Assembly: GCA_013151655.1 (NCBI GenBank)
Contig: JAADHX010000196.1
Span: 1 to 5,063, forward strand
From: Actinomycetota bacterium
GTDB taxonomy: Bacteria > Actinomycetota > Acidimicrobiia > Acidimicrobiales > Poriferisodalaceae
DNA: 5,063 nucleotides
Reading direction: 5' to 3'
Shown piece by piece: positions 1 through 5,063 of the stretch. The translations under genes were made by a program, and so were the position numbers. Position 1 is the stretch's first letter; each line of letters opens with the position of its first letter. The notes under the pieces were generated by a model. That model ran no database searches and was not told the DNA's origin. It was given only the letters and a program-made list of their open reading frames with translations.

Positions 1-30
1 GTGCTCGGCAATCGGGGCGACGAATAGGGA

Positions 31-117
31 TTGAATCCGGCGGTGGACCCTGCACGCGTCTTCTCAGAACTCGACTGGCTAAATGATCTTCGGGTTGACG
101 ACCCGACAAGCCGATAG
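31..117 (+). pseudogene. Possible C-terminal tail of a gene upstream of the first integrase relic
   Basis: A short frame between stops at 25-27 and 115-117 reads as a plausible protein end (LNPAVDPARV, then a WLNDLRVDD stretch). Its TAG stop is directly followed by the ATG at 118 that opens the integrase relic. Integrases of this type often follow a small excisionase or replication-initiator gene, so this could be the end of such a gene. No helix-turn-helix is visible in the 28 codons available and the frame is closed at 25-27, so any parent gene would already be broken. I do not recognise the family. Confidence 0.2.
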
Positions 118-633
118 ATGACGGTGTCACACATCGTCCAACGAAACCAACACTTCGACGTCGTCACCTACAGCGGCTGTGACCCCATAGCCGGCCGAGA
201 GCGACGTCGCTGGCACCCAGCCGATCTGCTGCCGAAGATGCCCGTGGGTCAGTTTAAGCACGTCCCTGCTACCGTCGGCCTGGATCGACTCCAAGCCGCT
301 CCTGTCCCACTCAACGCGATGCCGGTATCAGTGGATGCTCGAGAAGAACATCGCACCGCGCATCGGCGAGATCGCGCTCGATCAGATCCGGCCCGAAGAC
401 CTCGACGACGCGACCGACGCTCGACCCTCCCCCGCAATACGGGACGCGACCCGGCTCGCCCCGGTAGATCGACGACCTCTGCCCACAACACGAAAACGCT
501 CACCTAGATGTTCGAATGGCTCATCGCGAGGTCCGATCTGACCAAGATCCGCCTTCACGATCTTCTACACACGCATGCCACAATCGCTTTGCGAGCAGGC
601 GTGCCACACACGTGGCTCGACTACGAGGTCTGA
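118..633 (+). pseudogene. Tyrosine recombinase (phage/ICE integrase) relic 1
   Basis: Remains of a site-specific tyrosine recombinase that would have integrated or excised a mobile element. Three pieces are in the right order. Positions 118 to about 235 (frame 1) give the N-terminal arm-binding part, with FDVVTYSGCDP and GRERRRWHPA. Positions 281 to about 415 (frame 2) give the SAM-like core-binding domain, with STRCRYQWMLEKNIAPRIG and ALDQIRPEDL. Positions 508-633 (frame 1 again) give catalytic box II, with KIRLHDLLHTHATIALRAG. Between them lie a frameshift, an in-frame TAG at 505-507, and a deletion of most of the catalytic domain, including box I with its first arginine. In box II the usual HxxR reads HDLL, so the second catalytic arginine is leucine. 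The frame closes at TGA 631-633, before any nucleophile tyrosine. No Shine-Dalgarno is visible before the ATG at 118. At about 170 codons it is under half the usual 370-400 residues. It overlaps in content with relic 2 (both carry a core-binding domain, with different sequence), so it is a separate gene and not a displaced piece of it. Confidence 0.85.
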
Positions 634-909
634 GTGTGCGAAACACCTCAAACTCGCTGCCGTTCGGACAAACGAGCTGGCCTGGGTCAGGGCCCCACTC
701 CACTACCTTTGCCAAGGTCTCATGCTGGATCAGTTGGGAGATCTCACCTCCAACCGGTTTCTGCACCGTTGAGCAAAGAGCCGGTACTACAAGCTCACCA
801 CCGACGCTCTAGCGTTGGAGTCTTATGCGCGTCGCCGGGGACCGATGTCGAGTTCCCGTTCACGACGGGGTCCAGATCGATGCTCGCCTTTGACAACGAC
901 AACTCACGA
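634..909. other. Non-coding or unrecognisable spacer between integrase relic 1 and the ATPase gene
   Basis: All frames here are short and none gives a family I recognise. One + strand stretch at 777-830 reads SRYYKLTTDALALESYARRR, faintly like a winged-helix regulator tail but too short to call. A small inverted repeat (CCCGT, 5-base loop, ACGGG) occurs near 855-870. It has no T-run on either side, so I do not call it a terminator for the ATPase gene ending at 910. The stretch most likely continues the decayed mobile-element DNA. Confidence 0.5.
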
Positions 910-2148
910 CTACTTCCGCCACAACGAACTCAGTGGCAGCGCCCAGATTCGGTCGTCAATCTTGAACGGGATAGTGCCGCTGTACAACACCGCGCCGTAA
1001 TGGAAGTCATCGCCGATCTTGTCTCGGAGCCAGATCAACCCCTTGGCGTCAGAGCGATCGACCGCTGTCGCTGATTTCACTTCAGCTCCCACGATTCGGC
1101 CGCGCTGCTCAAGAACGATGTCGACCTCATGACCATCCCGGTCACGGAAATGGAACAGCGAGGTTTGCTCCAGCGCAGTCTCGACGTGTGTGGCCAGCTC
1201 CGCCGCGACGAAGGTCTCGAATAGCTGGCCGACAAGTGCTGCGTCTAGGGCCAGGGCCGTGGCGTCGACGTTAAGCGCGTGGCAGGCCATCCCCGGGTCA
1301 ACGACGTGAACCTTGGGTGTCTGGGTCAGCCGCTTCAGCCGCTTCGAGTGCCAGACCGGTAGCTGGATGATTACCGAAAGATCCTCAAGCAAGCTGATGT
1401 AGTACTCCGCAGTTCGGAAATCGACATCAGCGTCCCGAGCTGTCGCCTGCCGGTTCAGCTCTTGTGCTGTTCTCGCAACAGATGAGGTGAATACCGCGCG
1501 CAGCTTCGCCGACTGGGTGCTTCGCTCCGAGACCTGCTCGGCGTCGCGGTCGATGAGTTGTTCGATGTATGCCGAGTACCACCGCGACCGATTCCTGCCA
1601 ACAAGGTCCACCGCTGCCGGGAACCGGCCAGCCGCGATTCGCTGCAGATAGTCATTTCGTGTGAGATCGGAGTGCCCAAAAACAGGTGGCTCCTCGCCGA
1701 AGAACACATCGACCGGGTTGTACCTGCTGTCCCGCTCGAGCTCCGCTTGCGTGAGCCCGTACATCCGGACACGGATGAATCGACCAGTGCCGGGCCAGGT
1801 CGCTGCCTGACGGCGTGCCCGGACCGATCCCGTGATGATGGATCGTCCGGCCTGTACCCCGCCGACCTGATCTATCGAACGTTTGATCGAGCCCAAGATC
1901 TCTGGCAACTCCTGCCACTCGTCGATAAACACCACACCGTGGGCGCTGTTGATCACGGCGTCGGGGTCCTCGGCAACAGCGGTTCGAACCAGTGGAACCG
2001 ACAGATCCAGTGTCGTGTCCGCGTACTTAGACAGTGTCGTGGATTTACCTGTGCCGCGCGGGCCGACCACCATCACCGCAGGAAACGACGGCAACAGCTC
2101 CTCAGCTACAAGATGATCCAATGCTCGGGGATAGAGATCGACACTCAC
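910..2148 (-). CDS. ATP-binding protein, AAA domain plus DUF4143 (412 aa, apparently intact)
   Basis: A P-loop ATPase of the prokaryotic AAA_14/DUF4143 type. The N-terminal ATPase domain (about residues 1-135) has a Walker A motif GPRGTGKST at 29-37 (K35, S36), a Walker B motif VVFIDE at 72-77 (D76, E77), a sensor-like SIITGS at 103-108, and the family's GRFIRVRMYGLTQAEL block at 122-137. The C-terminal part carries the DUF4143 region with a restriction-nuclease-like fold: DGHEVDIVLE at 338-347 and EVK at 356-358 form a D-x(n)-ExK arrangement. The protein ends WALPLSSLW, as is usual for the family. Length is normal (about 400-450 aa) and no break is visible. The start is GTG at 2148-2146. The N-terminus LYPRALDHLVAEELLPSFPAV aligns well with family starts, although no good Shine-Dalgarno precedes it. 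The stop is TAG at 912-910. It is presumably cytoplasmic. The family is widespread, often on mobile DNA, and its biological role is not settled; nuclease activity is unproven. It is the only intact gene in the accessory part, flanked by dead integrases, which suggests cargo of a decayed element. Confidence 0.93.
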   Translation of the reverse strand: MSVDLYPRALDHLVAEELLPSFPAVMVVGPRGTGKSTTLSKYADTTLDLSVPLVRTAVAEDPDAVINSAHGVVFIDEWQELPEILGSIKRSIDQVGGVQAGRSIITGSVRARRQAATWPGTGRFIRVRMYGLTQAELERDSRYNPVDVFFGEEPPVFGHSDLTRNDYLQRIAAGRFPAAVDLVGRNRSRWYSAYIEQLIDRDAEQVSERSTQSAKLRAVFTSSVARTAQELNRQATARDADVDFRTAEYYISLLEDLSVIIQLPVWHSKRLKRLTQTPKVHVVDPGMACHALNVDATALALDAALVGQLFETFVAAELATHVETALEQTSLFHFRDRDGHEVDIVLEQRGRIVGAEVKSATAVDRSDAKGLIWLRDKIGDDFHYGAVLYSGTIPFKIDDRIWALPLSSLWRK

Positions 2149-2225
2149 CCGATCGAGCGTAGCAACCTCAACTCCAACTATTGCGGACTACAGAATCCCG
2201 GATTTGCTGGCTAAAGTACCCCGAA

Positions 2226-2873
2226 TTAGACGGATACCGGGCTACATCCCAACCAGTTGGCCGAGGTCGAGGTCCTGGTTGATCGCAGCCCGTACCTGTT
2301 CTTCGGGCTGTATGAGATGCTGTCGAACCACGACCTATCGCCAAGGGCATCGAATTCTTCACTGCTTGGGCAGTGGAGTCCAAGGGCCTTACGATTTCTG
2401 CGGCCTTCATCCCAGCGCGCGCGATGATGCATGCATCGGACACGGGACTTAGTGAGGAGGTCGGCTGCTTGCGCTATCTGATCTGGCGTCCAGTTGCCGG
2501 GGTCGGTCACACGGACTGCCTGTCGGAGGTTTGACAAGGTGGCATTGAACCCGTTTGGTGAGAACCGCTGAACAGCACTGCATAGGGCACCGAATCGATG
2601 TTGGATCGCCAACTGATCATCTAGCGCCTTGCGTACCTCCGTATTGAACCCCACAGACGAACAAGATAGCCGGAGCTTCAGCGGTAGCCCGATTACCTTC
2701 AAGGGGACGAAACCAGTCTGTCGAGCTTTTGACCCTCGGCATGTGCGATGAGGTTCATGCCTGCGCTCCCGGCACCCACGAGTCGCGGACGGTCTCAGGA
2801 TGTCGGGCCGGACGATAGAGCGCCCGGTAATCCCGTGATCCAGCACCAGCTTCGACTTTATCGTCATGTTCAT
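2226..2873 (-). CDS. Doubtful hypothetical ORF (215 codons), probably only partly real
   Basis: An open frame from ATG 2873-2871 to TAA 2228-2226, ending 77 bases before the ATPase start on the same strand, so it could be an upstream operon partner. Residues about 79-147 (DNA 2433-2639) look like a genuine protein: NTEVRKALDDQLAIQHRFGA, then FSPNGFNATLSNLRQ, RVTDPGNWTPDQIAQ and AADLLTKSR, with normal residue balance and likely helices. The first 75 and last 65 residues are rich in Arg, Ser and Cys and look like non-coding translation. Its 3' third overlaps DNA whose + strand frames read more like protein. The Shine-Dalgarno is weak (AGG four bases before the ATG). I do not recognise the family. 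It may be a gene remnant of about 70 codons fused by decay to unrelated sequence. Confidence 0.3.
   Translation of the reverse strand: MNMTIKSKLVLDHGITGRSIVRPDILRPSATRGCRERRHEPHRTCRGSKARQTGFVPLKVIGLPLKLRLSCSSVGFNTEVRKALDDQLAIQHRFGALCSAVQRFSPNGFNATLSNLRQAVRVTDPGNWTPDQIAQAADLLTKSRVRCMHHRARWDEGRRNRKALGLHCPSSEEFDALGDRSWFDSISYSPKNRYGLRSTRTSTSANWLGCSPVSV
2230..2534 (+). pseudogene. Possible frameshifted gene fragment of unknown family
   Basis: Two overlapping + strand frames read like consecutive pieces of one protein. Frame 1 from 2230 (just after a TAG at 2227-2229) gives TDTGLHPNQLAEVEVLVDRS and then PYLFFGLYEMLSNHDLSP. Frame 3 from about 2331 gives RPIAKGIEFFTAWAVESKG, LTISAAFIPARAMMHASDTG and a stop at 2532-2534. 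The hydrophobic and charged residues alternate as in real helices and strands, unlike the opposite strand over 2230-2430. No start codon with a ribosome site is visible upstream, so it would be a headless, frameshifted remnant. I cannot assign a family. Competing - strand coding over 2433-2639 limits the believable part to about 2230-2430. Confidence 0.3.
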
Positions 2874-2931
2874 CCAGCCTGGCGACCGCTTCTGCCGATT
2901 GTTCTACCGGGTTCCTGACCGTCGGGTTCCC

Positions 2932-2939
2932 GGAAGGAG
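2932..2939 (+). promoter_or_regulatory. Ribosome binding site of integrase relic 2
   Basis: GGAAGGAG lies seven bases before the ATG at 2947, a strong Shine-Dalgarno at ideal spacing. It fixes that ATG as the ancestral start rather than the ATG at 2942. It has survived although the gene behind it is destroyed. Confidence 0.75.
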
Positions 2940-2946
2940 AAATGTC

Positions 2947-3710
2947 ATGAAGGGCTACATCGCCAAGAAGGGCAAGCAGTACTACACCGCGATCTATGAA
3001 GCCCTCGACCTAGCGCGGATACCGCGGCAAAGTCGAGCGCCACGTCCTCCCCACACTGAGCAAGATGCCGATCCGACGCCTCAAAGTCGACCACCTCACC
3101 AGCCTCTACGACGTCAAGCTCCGCCAGGCTGACGCTGGAGTTAAAGCACTCGCTCCAGAAGACCGTGCTTGAGATCCGTCAGATCATCCGGGGATCTGAA
3201 CGACGCTGTGAAACGAGGCTTACTCAACCACAACGTCGCGGCCGCAGCGCACGCGCCCCGACTTCGGTCAATCCCCAAACATGAAGCCCAATCTTGGACT
3301 ACCGGCCAGGTCTGCGTGTTCTTACGGGCCGCTATCGGCCACCGCTTGTTTCCTGCGTGCTGGCTCGCTGCCGACACAGGTATGCGACGCAGTGAGCACC
3401 TTGGACTCCGGTGGACTGATATCGACTTCGACAAAGCAAGGGTTTCGATCAATCGGGGGCGCGTAGCTATCGTCTACGAACTGTGTGAATCGCGAGGCAA
3501 GACCGCCAACAGTCGACGAAGTATCGACCTGGACCCAGTGACCGTCGATGTCCCCGCTGCGTGGCAGAGCCAGCAACACTAGTGAAGCACATCTCGGGCG
3601 GTCAGCACGTGCTCCCAGGGATGCAAGCCAAAGCCGCCCGCACCCTTGAACGCCTCATCGATCCTTGTACCGGACCCGCCCGGTGGAAGACCCGGGAGAA
3701 GTCGGCTTGA
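2947..3710 (+). pseudogene. Tyrosine recombinase (phage/ICE integrase) relic 2, adjacent to tRNA-fMet
   Basis: Remains of an actinobacterial-type integrase. The pieces keep their natural order but change frame. N-terminus, 2947 to about 3006, frame 1: MKGYIAKKGKQYYTAIYE. Core-binding domain, 3014 to about 3155, frame 2: YRGKVERHVLPTLSKMPIRR. A short piece at 3159-3192, frame 3: KTVLEIRQIIRG. First half of the catalytic domain, 3193-3582, frame 1: DLNDAVKRGLLNHNVAAAAH, LFPACWLAADTGMRRSEHLG and YELCESRGKTANSRRSIDLD. C-terminal tail, about 3603-3710, frame 3: HVLPGMQAKAARTLERLI, ending REKSA and TGA 3708-3710. Box I arginine (TGMRRSE) and the beta-hairpin lysine (SRGKT) survive. Box II (HxxR), the GH box and the nucleophile Tyr are deleted at the joint near 3580-3602, where the usual tyrosine-containing lead-in (YSHVLPGMQ) reads GQHVLPGMQ. 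Roughly 35 residues are also missing after residue 18. The gene cannot make an active recombinase. It runs convergently toward the tRNA 3' end, 44 bases away, the usual place for an integrase beside its attachment site. Confidence 0.93.
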
Positions 3711-3716
3711 AAACGG

Positions 3717-3754
3717 AAGAAGTCCTGGCCAGCACCAAGGCTGACCAGGACTTT

Positions 3755-3755
<1 letters not shown>
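3717..3755 (-). terminator. Hairpin terminator between integrase relic 2 and tRNA-fMet, possibly bidirectional
   Basis: The arms 3721-3733 (AGTCCTGGCCAGC) and 3740-3752 (GCTGACCAGGACT) pair over 12 positions with one C/A mismatch and a six-base loop. Pairing can extend a little at the base (A3720 with T3753, A3718 with T3755). Read on the - strand, it follows the tRNA 3' end directly and is trailed by ACUUCUUCCGUUUU, a usable U-rich tract. Read on the + strand, it follows the integrase stop by about ten bases and has only a short TTTT. It most likely ends the tRNA transcript. Confidence 0.75.
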
Positions 3756-3831
<76 letters not shown>

Positions 3832-3845
3832 TCGGTGGAAAGGTC

Positions 3846-3874
3846 AGTATGGCGGTCTCGGCACCGGGTATCAA
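3846..3874 (-). promoter_or_regulatory. Sigma-70-type promoter of tRNA-fMet
   Basis: On the - strand, a -35 box TTGATA (3874-3869) and a -10 box CATACT (3851-3846) are separated by exactly 17 bases. The -10 ends 14 bases before tRNA base 1, which predicts a start about seven bases upstream of the mature 5' end, as is typical for bacterial tRNA genes. Confidence 0.75.
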
Positions 3875-3882
3875 CCTGAAAT

Positions 3883-3910
3883 CGAAAGAATCGAGCGTTC
3901 CGCGGAACGC
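3883..3910 (-). terminator. Palindrome downstream of the deacetylase gene, probable terminator
   Basis: A perfect 16-base palindrome, GCGTTCCGCGGAACGC (3895-3910), begins 23 bases after the deacetylase stop. As RNA it can fold into a six-pair hairpin with a CGCG loop, followed on the - strand by the U-rich but interrupted UCGAUUCUUUCGAUUU. That fits a weak intrinsic terminator separating the protein genes from the tRNA promoter. A dyad binding site for a regulator is the alternative. Confidence 0.45.
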
Positions 3911-3933
3911 CGGTGGCCTAAGAACCGAACTGA

Positions 3934-4695
3934 CTAGCGGGTGTTGACGACCCTGAACTCTTCGGCCACACGGCCTGTATCGAATCCGGCCTTCACCGCG
4001 GTCTGTTCGCCCCACTCGCGAAGCAGGGTCGGAAGGCGGTCGCCCATTTTGGCTGTCTGGCTGACGTGAGCTCGCAGGGCATCGCACTTGCGGTCGAACA
4101 CATCGGAGATGTCGATGAACCGATTGGGTTCGAGGCCCGTGACCCAAACCTCGTTGACGGTGTGCGGGGCGTGGCCTTCATCGAGCAACTCTGGGAAGGC
4201 CCGAGGGTTGCGCGAGTCGGGATACACCGCGCTGATCGTGGCTTCGCCCGTCGCAAGGTGATCCGGGTGGCTGCGATAAATGCGGTCCCAATGGCGCTCA
4301 GCCGATTGGGCGATGACGAGGTCGGGTTTAACGATGCGAATCACCCGGCTGAGATCTCGGCGCAGGTTTAAGTCGGCCACGACCTGGCCATCGGGGTGAT
4401 GCAGCCAATGCAGTTCGGTCACCCCAACGTGAGCAGCAGCAGCGGTCTGTTCTGACTCGCGCAACGCCGCCAGTTCGGCCTGACTGACCGTCATGTCGTC
4501 GTCGCCGGCGTCGCCACTAGTTACCAGGCAGTAGGCCACATAGGCGCCAGCATCGGTCATGGTGGCAACCGTGCCGGCGACACCAAAGTCGATGTCGTCG
4601 GGGTGCGCCACCACAACCAGCACTCTCTTCGGCGCGTCGATCAGACCATCGGAAGTCTGGATGTTGTCAGTTGTGGAATCGGCTTCTTCGATCAC
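3934..4695 (-). CDS. PIG-L/LmbE family zinc-dependent deacetylase (253 aa)
   Basis: Member of the GlcNAc-PI de-N-acetylase fold, whose enzymes hydrolyse N-acetyl groups from N-acetylglucosamine-type substrates. Relatives include MshB and Mca of mycothiol metabolism, BshB, and antibiotic-tailoring enzymes. After a variable 22-residue start comes the beta strand RVLVVVAHPDD, with H31, D33 and D34: H31 and D34 are expected zinc ligands and D33 the general base. The third ligand motif RSHPDH lies at 141-146 (H146). Other family blocks seen are VTSGDAGDDD (58-67), then ALRESEQTAAAAHVGV, and LHHPDGQV (98-105). No signal peptide or membrane segment is visible, so it is cytoplasmic. It is shorter than MshB or Mca (about 290-300 aa), so the substrate is not fixed and I give no symbol. 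The start is GTG at 4695-4693, which overlaps the upstream gene's TGA as GTGA, so translation is probably coupled. The stop is TAG at 3936-3934. It looks intact. Confidence 0.93.
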   Translation of the reverse strand: MIEEADSTTDNIQTSDGLIDAPKRVLVVVAHPDDIDFGVAGTVATMTDAGAYVAYCLVTSGDAGDDDMTVSQAELAALRESEQTAAAAHVGVTELHWLHHPDGQVVADLNLRRDLSRVIRIVKPDLVIAQSAERHWDRIYRSHPDHLATGEATISAVYPDSRNPRAFPELLDEGHAPHTVNEVWVTGLEPNRFIDISDVFDRKCDALRAHVSQTAKMGDRLPTLLREWGEQTAVKAGFDTGRVAEEFRVVNTR

Positions 4696-5063
4696 GCAGA
4701 CGCAGTCGTCGTGGCCGTAGTTGAGGTCGGCTCCTCGTCGGGTTCGGTCGCCAATCTCTCTTCGGCCAAACGCAGCTGTGCCTGCTGCAAGAACTGCTCG
4801 GCCCGACTTACGGCGGCCTGATAGGCAGCCAAATCGCCAAGGCGCAGCGCTCGGTCGGCGTCATCGAACGCCTCAACGGCAGCTATGAGCAAGTCGTCGG
4901 CGGTGATGTCGTCGGCAGCTGGAGGAACCGTACCTGGCGTAGTCGTCTGCGGCGGATCTTCAGGTTCCCCTGGGGTCGGTTCGGGAGTTACGGGGTCGGT
5001 CGGCAAAAGCGGCGCGGGAAGGTCGGCGTTAATCATCGACGCTTCGAGCCCGGGGATCAGCTC
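4692..5063 (-). CDS. C-terminal end of a larger protein, possibly UPF0182 membrane protein (partial)
   Basis: The frame is open to the window edge, so this is the 3' end of a longer gene. The ATG at 5036-5034 is probably internal, because the nine codons before it (ELIPGLEAS) are also open. The visible part has a low-complexity Pro/Thr/Glu linker (about residues 7-42 counted from that Met), then a charged Ala-rich helical stretch (45-95) with ALRLGDLAAYQAAVSRAEQF, and an acidic Thr-rich end. This resembles the cytoplasmic tail of the actinobacterial UPF0182 family (large proteins with several membrane segments), where a proline-rich linker leads to a helix containing a GDwaaYG-like motif. That match rests on memory of the family and the diagnostic membrane part is outside the window. 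Its TGA (4694-4692) overlaps the start of the deacetylase, so the two probably form an operon. Confidence 0.6.
   Translation of the reverse strand, partial: ELIPGLEASMINADLPAPLLPTDPVTPEPTPGEPEDPPQTTTPGTVPPAADDITADDLLIAAVEAFDDADRALRLGDLAAYQAAVSRAEQFLQQAQLRLAEERLATEPDEEPTSTTATTTASA

Noticed and set aside
20..50. A tRNA 3'-end-like stretch near the window start (reverse complement reads GGATTCAATCC) that might be the far att copy.
   Set aside because: It matches the T arm of the tRNA-fMet only loosely, with a three-pair stem and no acceptor match, so it is not a direct repeat of 3755-3800.
249..503. - strand open frame of 84 codons.
   Set aside because: Arg/Ser-rich translation antisense to recognisable integrase relic 1.
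777..830. A faint winged-helix (PadR-like) phrase SRYYKLTTDALALE on the + strand.
   Set aside because: Too short, no upstream DNA-binding helices in any frame, and no start codon or ribosome site.
855..870. Small inverted repeat CCCGT/ACGGG downstream of the ATPase stop as a terminator.
   Set aside because: Only five pairs and no T-run on either strand.
1558..2214. Long + strand open frame of 218 codons opposite the ATPase gene.
   Set aside because: Antisense shadow of a strongly supported gene. Its translation is Arg/Cys/His rich with no domain.
2165..2215. Promoter for the ATPase gene (TTTAGC, 17 bases, TGTAGT on the - strand).
   Set aside because: Matches to consensus are weak in both boxes and could occur by chance, so it is not listed as a feature.
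4066..4371. + strand open frame of 101 codons opposite the deacetylase.
   Set aside because: Shadow of the PIG-L gene, whose motifs are unambiguous on the other strand.

Overview
The window looks like high-GC actinobacterial DNA, on three grounds: GTG starts, integrase relics of the actinobacterial phage/ICE type, and a PIG-L deacetylase plus initiator tRNA set in a chromosomal backbone. I cannot place the genus.

Layout. Positions 1-3755 are accessory DNA, mostly debris. A wrecked tyrosine recombinase lies at 118-633 on the + strand. About 280 bases with nothing recognisable follow. Next comes one gene that looks fully intact, a 412-codon ATPase of the AAA/DUF4143 type at 910-2148 on the - strand. 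Positions 2226-2873 hold a doubtful - strand ORF, with protein-like fragments of the + strand mixed into the same DNA. A second wrecked tyrosine recombinase (2947-3710, +) keeps its ribosome binding site but has frameshifts and has lost the part of its catalytic domain carrying the HxxR motif and the nucleophile tyrosine. It points straight at the 3' end of a tRNA.

Positions 3755-5063 look like stable chromosome, all on the - strand. In transcription order they hold the C-terminal end of a larger protein (possibly UPF0182), a PIG-L/LmbE zinc deacetylase translationally coupled to it by a GTGA overlap, a terminator-like palindrome, a well-formed sigma-70-type promoter, and an initiator tRNA-fMet with encoded CCA. 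A hairpin terminator lies between the tRNA and the dead integrase.

The simplest reading is a decayed integrative element, or two stacked ones, inserted at the 3' end of the tRNA-fMet gene. It lost both integrases and kept one intact cargo gene, the DUF4143 ATPase. I see no CRISPR array, complete insertion sequence, rRNA or riboswitch, and no clear multi-gene novel system. The most informative items are the two non-identical dead integrases, the surviving ATPase and the use of an initiator tRNA as integration target.
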